From contig NZ_LPUY01000100.1 in the NCBI RefSeq assembly GCF_001518015.1, forward strand, positions 1-64,000: DNA of 64,000 nt. The letters are read 5' to 3'. The position numbers were made by a program, and so were the translations under genes. Of this stretch, positions 17,366 to 27,152 are shown piece after piece (position 1 is the stretch's first letter; each line of letters opens with the position of its first letter). The notes below the pieces were generated by a model. That model searched no databases and was not told the DNA's origin. It was given only the letters and a program-made list of their open reading frames with translations. This stretch comes from Tritonibacter horizontis (GTDB lineage Bacteria; Pseudomonadota; Alphaproteobacteria; Rhodobacterales; Rhodobacteraceae).

Positions 17366-18076
17366 TCACCAGGTGCCGCCGACTTCCCATTTTTCGATCA
17401 GCGTGTTCAGGGTGCCGTCTTCCTTCATGGTGGCGATGGCCGCGTCGAATTTGCCGCGCAGCTCGTCATCGCTCTCGCGGAAGGCCATGCCGATTCCGTT
17501 GCCCAGCAGCACGTCTTCGCCCACGAACATCAGGTCGGTGGAGGAGACGATCGGCTCCAGGAAGTCCTTGTCGGCGAGCACGGCGTCGGCTTCACCTGCG
17601 TTGACGGCGGCAACGGTTTCATCCGGTGTCGGGTATTCAACGATGGTCGCGCCGGTGGACACGACGTGGTTGGCCTGGATGGTGGCGGTCTGGGCCGCCA
17701 CGATGCCGCCTTCGAGATCGACATCGGCCGACATCGCTGCATAAGCGGAGGGCGACGGCGGGGTGTAGCCCTGGGTGAAGTCTACGACTTCCTCACGCTC
17801 GTCGGTGATCGACATGCCGGCGATGATGGTGTCGTAGTTGCCCGACAGCAGGTTGGGAATGATCGAATCCCAATCGTTGGTGACCCACTCGCAGGTCAGC
17901 TCGGCGCGTTTGCACAGCTCGTCGCCCAGCTCGCGCTCGAACCCGTCCACTTCACCGGCATCGTTGATGAAGTTATACGGAGGGTAGGCGCCCTCGGTGC
18001 CGAGGCGCACGGTATCGGCCAGCGAAATGCTGGCGGTCAGAGCCAGTGCGGCAGAGCCAAGAAGCAGAGATTTCAT
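17366..18076 (-). CDS. periplasmic polar amino-acid-binding protein
   Basis: A 236-residue binding protein with a signal peptide (MKSLLLGSAALALTASISLA, cleaved before DTVRLG). VRLGTEGAYPPYNFIN, ERELGDELCKRAELTCEWV and the ligand loops DSIIPNLLSGNYDTIIAGMS and TDEREEVVDFTQGY are typical of the lysine/arginine/ornithine/histidine family. The two cysteines in ELCKRAELTC match the disulfide of LAO-type proteins. It delivers a basic or polar amino acid (or similar amine) to the permeases encoded just downstream. Confidence 0.93.
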   Translation of the reverse strand: MKSLLLGSAALALTASISLADTVRLGTEGAYPPYNFINDAGEVDGFERELGDELCKRAELTCEWVTNDWDSIIPNLLSGNYDTIIAGMSITDEREEVVDFTQGYTPPSPSAYAAMSADVDLEGGIVAAQTATIQANHVVSTGATIVEYPTPDETVAAVNAGEADAVLADKDFLEPIVSSTDLMFVGEDVLLGNGIGMAFRESDDELRGKFDAAIATMKEDGTLNTLIEKWEVGGTW

Positions 18077-18123
18077 GGTGTTACTCCCGTTAAGTTTGTT
18101 GGTTTTGGTCGTTTGGTTTTTAG

Positions 18124-18903
18124 CTATTGAGCCTGTCGCGTGGACGACAGGAACGCCCGCAACCGTTCGCTGCGGGTGTTTCCGAAAATCTCGTCAGGGC
18201 AGCCTTCTTCTTCGACCAGCCCCTTGTGCAGGAACACGATATGGTCGGACACATCGGCGGCCATGCGCATGTCGTGGGTGACGATCAGCATGGTGCGGCC
18301 TTCGGCGGCGAGCCCCTTGATGACCTGGACCACTTCCTGTTCCAGTTCAGGGTCAAGCGCAGAGGTGGGTTCGTCAAAAAGCAACGCCTGCGGTTCCATG
18401 CACAGGGCCCGCGCGATGGCGGCGCGCTGTTGCTGGCCACCGGAAAGCTGGGCCGGATAGGCATCGCATTTGTCACCGATGCCAACCTTGTCGAGATATT
18501 TGCGGGCGGAGGCCTCGACCTCGGCGCGGTCGCGTTTCAGCACCGTCAGCGGTGCTTCCATCACGTTTTGCAGGATGGTCATATGGGACCAGAGGTTGAA
18601 CTGCTGGAAGACCATCGACAGGTTGGTTCTGATCCGCAGCACCTGTTTTGCATCTGCCGGATGACGGCCAAGCCCGGTGCCGCGCCAGCTGATCGGTTCG
18701 CCCTTGAACAGGATGTCGCCTTCCTGGCTGTCCTCCAGCAGGTTGCAACACCGCAGCAAGGTCGATTTGCCGGAGCCGGAAGAGCCGATGAGCGAGACCA
18801 CATCCCCCCGTTTGGCGGTGATGTCCACCCCTTTGATCACTTCAAGGTCGCCGTAGGATTTGTGCAATCCGCGGATTTCGAGAACGGGGGTGTCGTCGGT
18901 CAA
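18124..18903 (-). CDS. polar amino-acid ABC transporter ATP-binding protein (HisP type)
   Basis: A 259-residue ABC ATPase: Walker A GSSGSGKST, Q-loop FQQFNLW, signature LSGGQQQR, Walker B ALLFDEPTSALD and the switch His in VTHDM. The insert after the second strand (ISWRGTGLGRHPADAKQ) is typical of HisP/OccP. First gene of the operon ATPase, binding protein, permease, permease; its promoter should lie in 18904-19068. Confidence 0.95.
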   Translation of the reverse strand: MTDDTPVLEIRGLHKSYGDLEVIKGVDITAKRGDVVSLIGSSGSGKSTLLRCCNLLEDSQEGDILFKGEPISWRGTGLGRHPADAKQVLRIRTNLSMVFQQFNLWSHMTILQNVMEAPLTVLKRDRAEVEASARKYLDKVGIGDKCDAYPAQLSGGQQQRAAIARALCMEPQALLFDEPTSALDPELEQEVVQVIKGLAAEGRTMLIVTHDMRMAADVSDHIVFLHKGLVEEEGCPDEIFGNTRSERLRAFLSSTRQAQ

Positions 18904-19068
18904 GGTATTTTCGCCCGGCTGTTATTCAAAGTCGCCCCTATTGGAACAACTTTCCGGTCGAATGCAATGTGCAAAGGGGGCAGGAACGGGAGCAAAACGT
19001 CAATTCCGCTGCGGAAACTGCCGGAAGGAACAACTCTTGAGCGTTGCCCCTGCAATCCCGGTGCCGGG

Positions 19069-19857
19069 TCACGTGCGTTCGGCCATGGCCTTTTCGCGGG
19101 CCAGCCGGTCCAGCACCAGCGTCGGCCCCGGCGGTGTCGGCACCGCGAGATAGTCGCTGGGCGGCAGGTGCACGATCTTTTTCAGGTGCAACACATCGCG
19201 ATGCGCTTGCGACAGGCTCTCTACGGCGGCTTCCAGCGCGTTGTAAATGGCCGGAACATCTTCGCCCAACGCCGTGATAAAGGGCAGAGCCGGGGTCGGC
19301 TCGGTGCGTTCCAGTTCGCACAGCTGTGCGGTCAGGTCGGGTTCGTAATCCTGCAACATCTGATAGGTCAGCGCGTCGATGGTGGCAAAATCCGCACGTC
19401 CCTCGGCGACAGCCTCGGCAGAGGCGCGATGGCCTCCGGTCTCGATCAACGCACCCGGCAGAAAGTCATCTGCGCGCATCCGCATCATGGCGGCGGCCCA
19501 GCCCGATTGCGACAGCGGGTCGTTATAGGCGAACCGGCTGCCGGCAAAGCTGGTGAACCGGGTGCCTTTCTGGTCGGCGCGGGCAATCAGAACGCTGTTG
19601 TAGTGGCCCTCGGGGCAGCCAGGCAGGCCATAGTCCGGCGTGGCGACCAGCTGCACATCGCCATAAAGGCGCGCGCGAAACGGCAGGCCGCAGGTCTGGG
19701 CCAGCAGCAGATCGGGCGACCGCCAGGCCTGCCAAAGATCCATATCCCGTGTCAGGTTTTCGGGGCCGCGCCCCAGTTCGGTACGGATCGCCTGCCAGAG
19801 GGCGTCATTGGCGGCAGCCGTTTCCGGCCGGTCATACATTGGCAGCAGCGCTATCAT
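19069..19857 (-). CDS. PhnD/SsuA-type substrate-binding-fold protein without signal peptide
   Basis: A 262-residue protein resembling phosphate/phosphonate-binding PhnD proteins (ALLPMYDRPETAAANDALW; RFAYNDPLSQSGW; GRADFATIDALTYQML). It lacks an N-terminal signal sequence and no permease or ATPase of that type is adjacent, so a cytoplasmic sensing or binding role is possible. Its ATG overlaps the preceding TerB-gene stop (ATGA), tying it firmly to the two TerB genes. Confidence 0.8.
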   Translation of the reverse strand: MIALLPMYDRPETAAANDALWQAIRTELGRGPENLTRDMDLWQAWRSPDLLLAQTCGLPFRARLYGDVQLVATPDYGLPGCPEGHYNSVLIARADQKGTRFTSFAGSRFAYNDPLSQSGWAAAMMRMRADDFLPGALIETGGHRASAEAVAEGRADFATIDALTYQMLQDYEPDLTAQLCELERTEPTPALPFITALGEDVPAIYNALEAAVESLSQAHRDVLHLKKIVHLPPSDYLAVPTPPGPTLVLDRLAREKAMAERT

Positions 19858-20294
19858 GATCGTGTCTCCGCCCGTTGGCGCGCCATGGCGCTGTCTACAT
19901 CATTCACACCGAGGAGATTGGCCGCGAGTCGAATCAGCGCATCCTCGTCATCATCCCGCTCGCCGTCGGCCAGGGCGACCTGCCACAGCGCTTCGACCAC
20001 GCCGATGCGATCCTGATAAGGCACCGCATCCTTGATCGCGCGGGTAAAGCGGACGGTGTCGGGGGCGGCGGCCTCCAGGCCCTCGCCCTGTTCGCGCAGG
20101 ATCTGCGCCGCACCGGGATCAAGATCGAACCGGGCGCGCAAAATACGGTCAATCCGGTCGCGTTCCACATCGGCATAGGCATTGTCGGATCGCGCAAGCC
20201 GCACCAGCAGCGCCGTCAGCGCAAGGCGGGCATCCTCATCCGGCAGAATAGCCGGGGCAGGGGCCAATAACTTATCTAGAAATTCTTTAAACAT
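19854..20294 (-). CDS. TerB-family protein (second of tandem pair)
   Basis: A 146-residue all-helical TerB-like protein: ARLALTALLVRLARSDNAYADVERDRID is the first acidic helix pair and VEALWQVALADGERDDDED the second, the places where TerB binds metal. It is a diverged copy of the preceding gene (same length, same ALxALLVRxAxSD motif). Start and stop overlap both neighbours (TAATG upstream, ATGA downstream). Tellurite resistance is only the family's historical label. Confidence 0.82.
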   Translation of the reverse strand: MFKEFLDKLLAPAPAILPDEDARLALTALLVRLARSDNAYADVERDRIDRILRARFDLDPGAAQILREQGEGLEAAAPDTVRFTRAIKDAVPYQDRIGVVEALWQVALADGERDDDEDALIRLAANLLGVNDVDSAMARQRAETRS

Positions 20295-20764
20295 TACCCA
20301 TTCTCCTGCGCGGCAAGCTGATCTGTCAACTTTTGCCGGGCTTTATCACGGGCACGGTCATTGTCCTTGCCCGACAGCCCCATTGCTTTGCAGGCATCGG
20401 CGACGATGCGGATCTCGCCCTCGTGTTCGAGATTGTCCGCCAGAACCACTTCCCAGAGCGCATCCAGCGCGGCCAGACGTTCCTCCAGGCCGGTGGTCTC
20501 ACGGATCAGCCGGGCGAAAGTGTCGGTCTGCGGCGCTGCGGCGTGCAGCTTTTCACAGGTGGCGCGCACCTTGGCGGCCTCAATCGCGTTGTGACCATAA
20601 AGACGGGCCAAAATGCGGTCGATCAGACTGATTTCTTCCAGTTGATAGTCACGATCCGACTGGGCGATCCGGACCAGCAACGCACCAAGCGCCAGCTCAG
20701 CATCCGGATCCGGGAGGCTGGCATTCTGCGGTGGGCGAAAAGCCTGAAACAGCTTCCTCAGCAT
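20294..20764 (-). CDS. TerB-family protein (first of tandem pair)
   Basis: A 156-residue TerB-like helical protein with AELALGALLVRIAQSDRDYQLEEISLID and LDALWEVVLADNLEHEGE as the two acidic motifs. The ATG at 20764 has a GAGGAG site. It is paralogous to the next gene, evidently by tandem duplication. The DUF1330 gene ends 22 bases upstream. Function unknown. Confidence 0.83.
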   Translation of the reverse strand: MLRKLFQAFRPPQNASLPDPDAELALGALLVRIAQSDRDYQLEEISLIDRILARLYGHNAIEAAKVRATCEKLHAAAPQTDTFARLIRETTGLEERLAALDALWEVVLADNLEHEGEIRIVADACKAMGLSGKDNDRARDKARQKLTDQLAAQENG

Positions 20765-20786
20765 CAAAAACTCCTCTTGCGCGGAC

Positions 20787-21080
20787 TCAGCCGTCGTAGC
20801 CTTCGACAATTTCCATATCACCGGTGGAGACCGGATCGCGCAAGACCTTTGCGGTCTGATAGGCGACACTGTCGTAGCAGGCCTTGGCGGTTGCGAAATC
20901 CTTGAACTCGATCACCACGGTGCGCGACCGCAACTGGCCCTCGCGGATTTCCTTTGCGCCACCGCGCACCAGAAACCGGGCGCCGTAGTCTGAAAAGGGG
21001 GCGGCATTCGCTGCGATGTAATCCTTGTAGCGCTCCATGTCGTCAATATCGACATGTGCGACCCAATATCCTTTTGCCAT
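20787..21080 (-). CDS. DUF1330 domain protein
   Basis: A 97-residue ferredoxin-fold (dimeric alpha/beta barrel) protein: KGYWVAHVDIDDMERYKDYI at the start, FLVRGG and VVIEFKDFATAKACYDS, all hallmarks of DUF1330. Family function is not established. It heads the small operon DUF1330, TerB, TerB, PhnD-like. Confidence 0.85.
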   Translation of the reverse strand: MAKGYWVAHVDIDDMERYKDYIAANAAPFSDYGARFLVRGGAKEIREGQLRSRTVVIEFKDFATAKACYDSVAYQTAKVLRDPVSTGDMEIVEGYDG

Positions 21081-21245
21081 GTGTCCCCCACCTGCAATCG
21101 GACCGGTGACCGGTCTCTTTCATATTCCGCACCAAGCTGAACCAGAACGGACGGCTTGGCAATCACCACCTATAGGCGATTGTCGATAATTTCACGGGGA
21201 AAGACCGCCTTTGTGCATCCTTTAAGCCGCTCTTGCACAACAAAA

Positions 21246-21272
21246 AACGCCCGCGTGCGGGACGCGGGCGTT
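21246..21272 (-). terminator. intrinsic terminator of valS
   Basis: AACGCCCGCGT pairs with ACGCGGGCGTT around GCGGG; on the minus strand it is followed by a T run. It lies 24 bases beyond the valS stop codon. Confidence 0.9.
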
Positions 21273-21295
21273 TATTATTCATTTTTTGCGATGGT

Positions 21296-24200
21296 TCAGC
21301 CGATTTCGGACAATCGCGCAAGGGCGTCCTTGATCCGGCTTTCTTCCTCTTCGCGCTGACGCAGGTTTTCCTTGGCTTCCTCGACGACCTCATCCGGGGC
21401 ACTGGCGACGAATTTCGGGTTGTTGAGCCGCCCCCGCAGGCCGCCCAGTTCCTTGGCAAGTTTGCCGAGGGTTTTTTCCAGACGCGCCTTTTCGCCGCCG
21501 ATGTCGATGATATCCGCAAGCGGCAGCAGGAAGGACGCACCGGGGGCCGAGATCGACACGCAGCCCTTGGGGGCGGTTTCGACCGCTGTCAGGTTTTCGA
21601 TCCGGGCCAGGCGCTTGATCAGCGTCTCGTTGGCATCCCAGGCGGCCTGACCGGCGGCGTCGATGTCGCTGACCAGCATCTCCACATAAAGCCCGGCGGG
21701 CACATGCATCTGGGCGCGGGCAGAGCGGGTGTTCTCAATCACCGAGATCACCCAGTTCATTTCCGCATCCGCCTCGGGTTTGACCAGATCGGCGGCTTTG
21801 TAGACGGGCCAGTCCGCATGCACCAGCAGGGTGTCGCGGGGGCCGGTCGCGCCCCACAGCTCTTCGGTGATGAAGGGCATGATCGGGTGCAGCAGGATCA
21901 TGCACTGATCCATCACCCAGCGCATGGTCTCGCGCGTTTCGGCCTGCGCCACCGCATCGTCCCCCTGCAGCAGCGGTTTGGACAGCTCCACATACCAGTC
22001 GCAGACCTTGCCCCAGACAAACCCATAAAGCGCCTGTGCCGCATCATTAAACCGGAACGCCTCCATCGCCTCGTCCACCGCTTCGCGCACGCGGGCGGTC
22101 TCGCCCACGATCCAGGCGTTGACGGCGGCCTTGGGGGCGAGCTGATCAACGGTTCGCTGCGGCACGGCGGGGGTGAAGACCTCGTTCATCTCGGCAAAGC
22201 GCACGGCGTTCCAGAGCTTGGTGCCGAAGTTGCGATAGCCCGCGATCCGCTGCATATCGAGCTTCAGCACGCCGCCCAGCGAGGCCATCGCCGCATTGGT
22301 GAACCGCAGCGCGTCGGCGCCGTATTCGTCGATGATCTCCAGGGGGTCGATGACGTTGCCGGTGGATTTCGACATCTTCTTGCCCTTGGCATCGCGCACA
22401 AGGCCATGCAGGTAGACGGTGTCAAACGGGATCTGATCCACAACGGCCAACTGCATCATCATCATCCGGGCGACCCAGAAGAACAGGATGTCCTGACCGG
22501 TCACAAGGGTGGAGGTCGGGAAATACTTCGCGCTCTCCTCACTCCACTCCGGCCAGCCCAGCGTGCCAATCGGCCAGAGGCCGGAAGAGAACCAGGTGTC
22601 GAGGACGTCGGGGTCGCGCCACATCGGAACCTGCATCGGGCCTTCAAAATTTTGGATGGTACCTTCGGTGCGCACATCCATCAGCTTGCGCTGTTCGACC
22701 AGAATGTCGACGGCTTCGTGCTGGTCCTGGACGATGCGGAATTCGGTACCTTCGGCAGATTGCAGACGGGCCTTTTTCAGCGCTTCTTCTTCCGTAGCGG
22801 CACAGATCGGGTACCAATCCTCTTCGCCGGGGATGTACCAGACCGGGATCTGATGACCCCACCAAAGCTGACGGGAGATACACCAGGGTTCGATGTTTTC
22901 CAGCCAGTGGAAATAGGTCTTCTCGCCCGACTCCGGCAGGATTTTGACGTCGCCATTGCGCACGGCATCCAGCGCGGGGGTGACGATCTTGTCGGTCTCG
23001 ACAAACCACTGATCGGTCAGCATCGGCTCGATCACGACCTTGGAGCGGTCGCCAAAGGGCTGCATGATCGGCTTGTTCTCGACCAGCGGAACAAGCACCT
23101 CGATCTCGTTGCCTTCGTCATCCTTCTGAACCTCGGTGGTCATCACCGCGAGGCCCTCGTCGGTGATTTCCTGCACAACGAGCTTGCGTGCCTCGAACCG
23201 GTCGAGACCGCGTAGGTGATCGGGCACGAGGTTGATGGCGTCCACCTCATTCTCGGTGAAGGTCGCCCCCCCCGACAAATAGGCTTGCGCATGGGCCTGC
23301 GCCTTGGTGGCCTCTTCGGCGTAGGGGGCACCATCGGCGCGCATGGCGCCCTTGGTGTCCATCAGCCGGTACATCGGGATGCCACCGCGTTTGGCGACCT
23401 GATAGTCGTTGAAGTCATGCGCGCCGGTGATCTTCACCGCGCCGGAGCCGAAATCCTTGTCCGGGTACTCATCGGTGATGATCGGGATCAGGCGGCGGTG
23501 TTCCTTGGGGCCGACCGGAATTTCGACCAGTTTGCCAACGATGGGCGCGTAACGTTCGTCCGAGGGGTGCACCGCAACCGCACCGTCACCCAGCATGGTT
23601 TCGGGCCGGGTGGTGGCGATAGAAATGTAATCGCGCTCCTCGCTGAGGGTTACGTTGCCCTCCGCGTCCTTTTCCACATAGGTGTAGGTCGCGCCGTCGG
23701 CGAGCGGGTATTTGAAGTGCCACATATGGCCGGCGACCTCGATATTCTCGACCTCAAGGTCAGAAATCGCCGTTTCGAAATGCGGGTCCCAGTTCACCAG
23801 CCGCTTGCCGCGGTAGATGAGGCCCTTGTTGTACATCTCGACAAAGACCTTGATCACCGCATCGTGGAAATCAGGCGAGTTCTCGTGGCCGGTGCGGGTG
23901 TCGCCCGCAGCGCCCGCCATGGTAAAGGCGGTGCGAGAGTAATCACAGGAAGCACCCAGACGTTTCAGCTGGTTGATGATGGTGCCGCCGGACTGCTCTT
24001 TCCACTCCCAGATCTTTGCCAGAAAGTCCGGGCGGGAGAAATCGGTGCGTTTCTTGCCCTCGGCAGCCAGTTGGCGTTCGACCACCATCTGGGTCGCGAT
24101 GCCGGCGTGGTCGGTGCCCGGTTGCCAGAGCGTGTCATAACCCTGCATGCGTTTCCAGCGGATCAGGATGTCCTGCAGGGTGTTGTTGAAGGCATGGCCC

Positions 24201-24361
24201 ATGTGCAGCACGCCGGTGACATTCGGCGGCGGGATCATGATGCAATAGGTTGACGCGCCGGGACGCGCGTTGGCGCCGGCGGTGAAACAGCCGGCTTTTT
24301 CCCAGGCGTCAAAAAGGCGGCCTTCCGCCTCGGCTGCGTTGAATGTCTTTTCCAGTGCCAT
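21296..24361 (-). CDS. valS: valine--tRNA ligase
   Basis: A 1021-residue class I synthetase that charges tRNA-Val and edits threonine. [15 protein letters not shown] (HIGH-type motif) near residue 48, the connective editing domain with [10 protein letters not shown], and KMSKSTGN (KMSKS) near residue 555 are all present; the C-terminal coiled coil ([20 protein letters not shown]) is also there. ATG 24361 is the start; the frame open to 24445 has no support. A terminator follows. Alone in its transcription unit. Confidence 0.98.
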   Translation of the reverse strand: MALEKTFNAAEAEGRLFDAWEKAGCFTAGANARPGASTYCIMIPPPNVTGVLHMGHAFNNTLQDILIRWKRMQGYDTLWQPGTDHAGIATQMVVERQLAAEGKKRTDFSRPDFLAKIWEWKEQSGGTIINQLKRLGASCDYSRTAFTMAGAAGDTRTGHENSPDFHDAVIKVFVEMYNKGLIYRGKRLVNWDPHFETAISDLEVENIEVAGHMWHFKYPLADGATYTYVEKDAEGNVTLSEERDYISIATTRPETMLGDGAVAVHPSDERYAPIVGKLVEIPVGPKEHRRLIPIITDEYPDKDFGSGAVKITGAHDFNDYQVAKRGGIPMYRLMDTKGAMRADGAPYAEEATKAQAHAQAYLSGGATFTENEVDAINLVPDHLRGLDRFEARKLVVQEITDEGLAVMTTEVQKDDEGNEIEVLVPLVENKPIMQPFGDRSKVVIEPMLTDQWFVETDKIVTPALDAVRNGDVKILPESGEKTYFHWLENIEPWCISRQLWWGHQIPVWYIPGEEDWYPICAATEEEALKKARLQSAEGTEFRIVQDQHEAVDILVEQRKLMDVRTEGTIQNFEGPMQVPMWRDPDVLDTWFSSGLWPIGTLGWPEWSEESAKYFPTSTLVTGQDILFFWVARMMMMQLAVVDQIPFDTVYLHGLVRDAKGKKMSKSTGNVIDPLEIIDEYGADALRFTNAAMASLGGVLKLDMQRIAGYRNFGTKLWNAVRFAEMNEVFTPAVPQRTVDQLAPKAAVNAWIVGETARVREAVDEAMEAFRFNDAAQALYGFVWGKVCDWYVELSKPLLQGDDAVAQAETRETMRWVMDQCMILLHPIMPFITEELWGATGPRDTLLVHADWPVYKAADLVKPEADAEMNWVISVIENTRSARAQMHVPAGLYVEMLVSDIDAAGQAAWDANETLIKRLARIENLTAVETAPKGCVSISAPGASFLLPLADIIDIGGEKARLEKTLGKLAKELGGLRGRLNNPKFVASAPDEVVEEAKENLRQREEEESRIKDALARLSEIG

Positions 24362-24842
24362 ATCCGTTGCCCCGTCCGTCGTCCTGCGTCTGTTTATGCG
24401 GCGATCTGCGCGCGTTGCGCCATCCCATATCGAATGAGGCGACAAAGGGAAAGTCTGGAACCATCAACGGTTCGGTCTCCTCTTGGAGCCGGTTTGTGAT
24501 TTTTTTGCGGGAGTGGCCGTTTCGGGGTGTCTGATAACCAAATATTAAATCTGATTTGAGACAAACATGGATGAAGGTTGCAGGACCCACCCCACCCACC
24601 CACTCCCACTGCAGCCTGACATTTTTCCTTCCCCGGTGCGCGTGTGCCCGGTCAGGGCTGACGCGTCTCACGCGGATCTGACGGGGCGCATGGGCGCCGG
24701 GCGAAGGCGAATGTCGTTTTATCGCGCAATCGCGTCCCCCTTCCCGACAAATTTCCTTCACCTGTTCAGGGCTATGACTGGACAACCGCGTCGGGGGCAT
24801 TAGGCTCCGCCGCGACAAAGGCACATGCGAGGGAGCGGTCAC
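24362..24842. other. intergenic region between valS and the CoxL-like gene
   Basis: 481 bases between divergent genes. It has a noticeable change to lower GC around 24480-24570 and a C-rich tract (24576-24608), and must hold both promoters. No tRNA, T-box or operator that I can recognise; the short frames here have no ribosome sites. Confidence 0.5.
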
Positions 24843-27152
24843 ATGAACAAGCAGGTCGAGAAGTTCGGAAAAAGCCAACCCCTGACGCGGGTTGAGGATC
24901 AGCGGTTTCTGACCGGGCAGGGGCGGTATCTGGAAGACACCATGCCTGAGGGCGCGCTGACCGCTTATGTGTTTCGCAGCCCCGTGGCGCATGCGGAGAT
25001 CACCACGCTGAATGTCGAGGACGCCCGCGCGGCAGACGGCGTGCATCTGGTGTTGACGCAGGCTGATCTGGTGGCGGCGGGCATCGAGGCACGTCTTGAC
25101 GGGGCGCTGGTCAAGAACATTGACGGCAGTTCCGGCGCAGCCCCCGTGCGCCCGGTGCTGGCGGGCGACCGGGTGCGCTATGTCGGAGAGCCGGTGGCGG
25201 TGGTCATCGCCGATACCCTGGATCAGGCCCGCGACGCGGCAGAGTTGATCGAGTTCGACTATGACGATCTTGACGTGAAACTCGACCTGGCGGTCGGCGG
25301 CCCGGAGATCCACCCCGAAGCGCCCGGCAACCGGGCCTTCAACTGGGGGCTGGGCGACAAGGCGGCGACCGACGCGGCCTTTGACAAGGCCGCCCACACC
25401 GTGCGCCTGCAAGTGGTGGACAACCGGATCATCGTGAATTCGATGGAACCGCGTGGCTGTCATGCCGTCTGGTCGCAGGGACGCCTGCATTTCACCTATG
25501 GCGGTCAGGGCGTCTGGGCCATGAAAGATCAAATGGTGCAGAAATTTAACCTGTCGCCAGAGGATGTGCACGTGGTGACGCCGGACGTTGGCGGCGGCTT
25601 TGGCATGAAGGGGATGCCCTATCCGGAGTACTTTGTCGTGGCGCAGGCGGCACGGGTCCTGGACCGCCCGGTGGGCTGGATGTCGGACCGTACCGAAGCC
25701 ATGCTGAGCGACAACAGCGGTCGGGATCTGACCTCGCTTGCGGAGCTGGCGTTTGATGCGGATCTGAAGATCACCGCCTACCGCGTGCATACGCATTGTA
25801 ACCTTGGGGCCTATAATTCGCATTTCGGGCAGCCGATCCAGACACAACTGTTTTCGCGTGTCTTGGCAGGGGTCTACGACATCCAGACCGCCTGGCTCGA
25901 GGTCGATGGGATCTATACCAACACCACTCAGGTCGATGCCTATCGCGGCGCTGGCCGACCCGAGGCGATCTATGTGCTGGAGCGGGTGATGGACCGCGCG
26001 GCGCGGGATCTCGGGGTCGATCCGCTGGAGCTGCGGCGGCGGAACTTTATCGCGCCGCAGAAGTTTCCATACCGTTCGGTCTCGGACGAGACCTATGACG
26101 TAGGGGATTTCAACCTGGTGCTTTCGCGATTGGAAAAAGAAGCCGACCTTGCCGGATTCGCAGCCCGTCGTGCCAAGGACGAGGCTGAAGGTCGTTACCG
26201 GGGCGCAGGGCTTTGTTACTATATCGAAAGTATTCTGGGTGATCCTTCCGAGTCCGCAGATGTGGAATTTCTGGAGGACGGTCGTGTGAACATCTATGTC
26301 GGCACGCAAAGCAACGGACAGGGGCATGAAACCGTTTATGCCAAGTTCCTTGCTGACCAGACCGGAATTCCGTTTAGCGCCATCACTGTCATTCAGGGCG
26401 ACAGCGACCGTATCGCCAAGGGCGGCGGCACCGGGGGGTCCCGGTCTGTGACCACACAGGCGAATGCGACCCTGGCTACGGTCGACAAGATGGTCACCGC
26501 TTTTGCACCGTTCATCGCCGATGAACTGGGAGTTGCGGCGGAAGCTGTCGAATTCGACGGCGAAACCTTCCGCGCGCCGGGATCCAACCTTACGCCGACC
26601 GTTCTGGAAGCGGCCGAACTGGCGCGGGAGCGGGGGCGCGAGGACTTGCTGCGCCATCAGGCAACGGCGGTTCTGGATGGGCGATCCTTTCCGAACGGGG
26701 CGCATCTGGCAGAGATCGTGGTTGATCCGGAAACCGGTCAGTCGGTTGTCGATCGCTATACGGTCGTCGACGATTTCGGCAACCTGATCAATCCGATGCT
26801 GGCCGAAGGTCAGGTGCATGGTGGTGTCGCGCAGGGGCTGGGTCAGGCGATGCTGGAACATGTTGTCTATGACACGGAGGGGCAATTGCTCACGGCAACG
26901 TTCATGGACTACGCCATGCCGCGTGCCGAAGATATGCCCTGGGTCGGGTTCACCTCGGAACCGGTGCCGTCAACGCAGAACCCGATGGGTATGAAGGGCT
27001 GCGGCGAGGCAGGTACCGTCGGGGCGCTGGCCGCGGTCGCCAATGCCATGCAGGACGCGCTGTGGGATCGGGGCGTGCGTCAGGTGGACATGCCGTTCAC
27101 GCCAGTCAAACTATGGGAGTTGTTGCAGGATGTTCCTCAAGCGGCTGAGTAA
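24843..27152 (+). CDS. molybdenum hydroxylase large subunit, form II CoxL-like
   Basis: A 769-residue xanthine-oxidase-family catalytic subunit that would bind molybdopterin-cytosine dinucleotide. The active-site loop reads AYRGAGR, the form II signature, not the AYRCSFR of true CO dehydrogenase, so the substrate is probably an aldehyde or N-heterocycle. GGGFGMKG and GMKGCGEAGT (with the catalytic Glu) are present. GAGGGAG precedes ATG 24843. No medium FAD or small 2Fe-2S subunit gene lies next to it, which is unusual. It overlaps the next gene by 23 bases. Confidence 0.93.
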   Translation: MNKQVEKFGKSQPLTRVEDQRFLTGQGRYLEDTMPEGALTAYVFRSPVAHAEITTLNVEDARAADGVHLVLTQADLVAAGIEARLDGALVKNIDGSSGAAPVRPVLAGDRVRYVGEPVAVVIADTLDQARDAAELIEFDYDDLDVKLDLAVGGPEIHPEAPGNRAFNWGLGDKAATDAAFDKAAHTVRLQVVDNRIIVNSMEPRGCHAVWSQGRLHFTYGGQGVWAMKDQMVQKFNLSPEDVHVVTPDVGGGFGMKGMPYPEYFVVAQAARVLDRPVGWMSDRTEAMLSDNSGRDLTSLAELAFDADLKITAYRVHTHCNLGAYNSHFGQPIQTQLFSRVLAGVYDIQTAWLEVDGIYTNTTQVDAYRGAGRPEAIYVLERVMDRAARDLGVDPLELRRRNFIAPQKFPYRSVSDETYDVGDFNLVLSRLEKEADLAGFAARRAKDEAEGRYRGAGLCYYIESILGDPSESADVEFLEDGRVNIYVGTQSNGQGHETVYAKFLADQTGIPFSAITVIQGDSDRIAKGGGTGGSRSVTTQANATLATVDKMVTAFAPFIADELGVAAEAVEFDGETFRAPGSNLTPTVLEAAELARERGREDLLRHQATAVLDGRSFPNGAHLAEIVVDPETGQSVVDRYTVVDDFGNLINPMLAEGQVHGGVAQGLGQAMLEHVVYDTEGQLLTATFMDYAMPRAEDMPWVGFTSEPVPSTQNPMGMKGCGEAGTVGALAAVANAMQDALWDRGVRQVDMPFTPVKLWELLQDVPQAAE

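Noticed and set aside
21233-23215. 660-codon open frame opposite valS
   Set aside because: Antisense to valS; no independent evidence.
24567-24803. 78-codon frame between valS and the CoxL-like gene
   Set aside because: No ribosome site, no family likeness, C-rich low-complexity start.
24309-26885. 858-codon open frame opposite the CoxL-like gene
   Set aside because: Antisense to a gene with clear family motifs; product has no recognisable domain and high Arg/His content typical of high-GC shadow frames.
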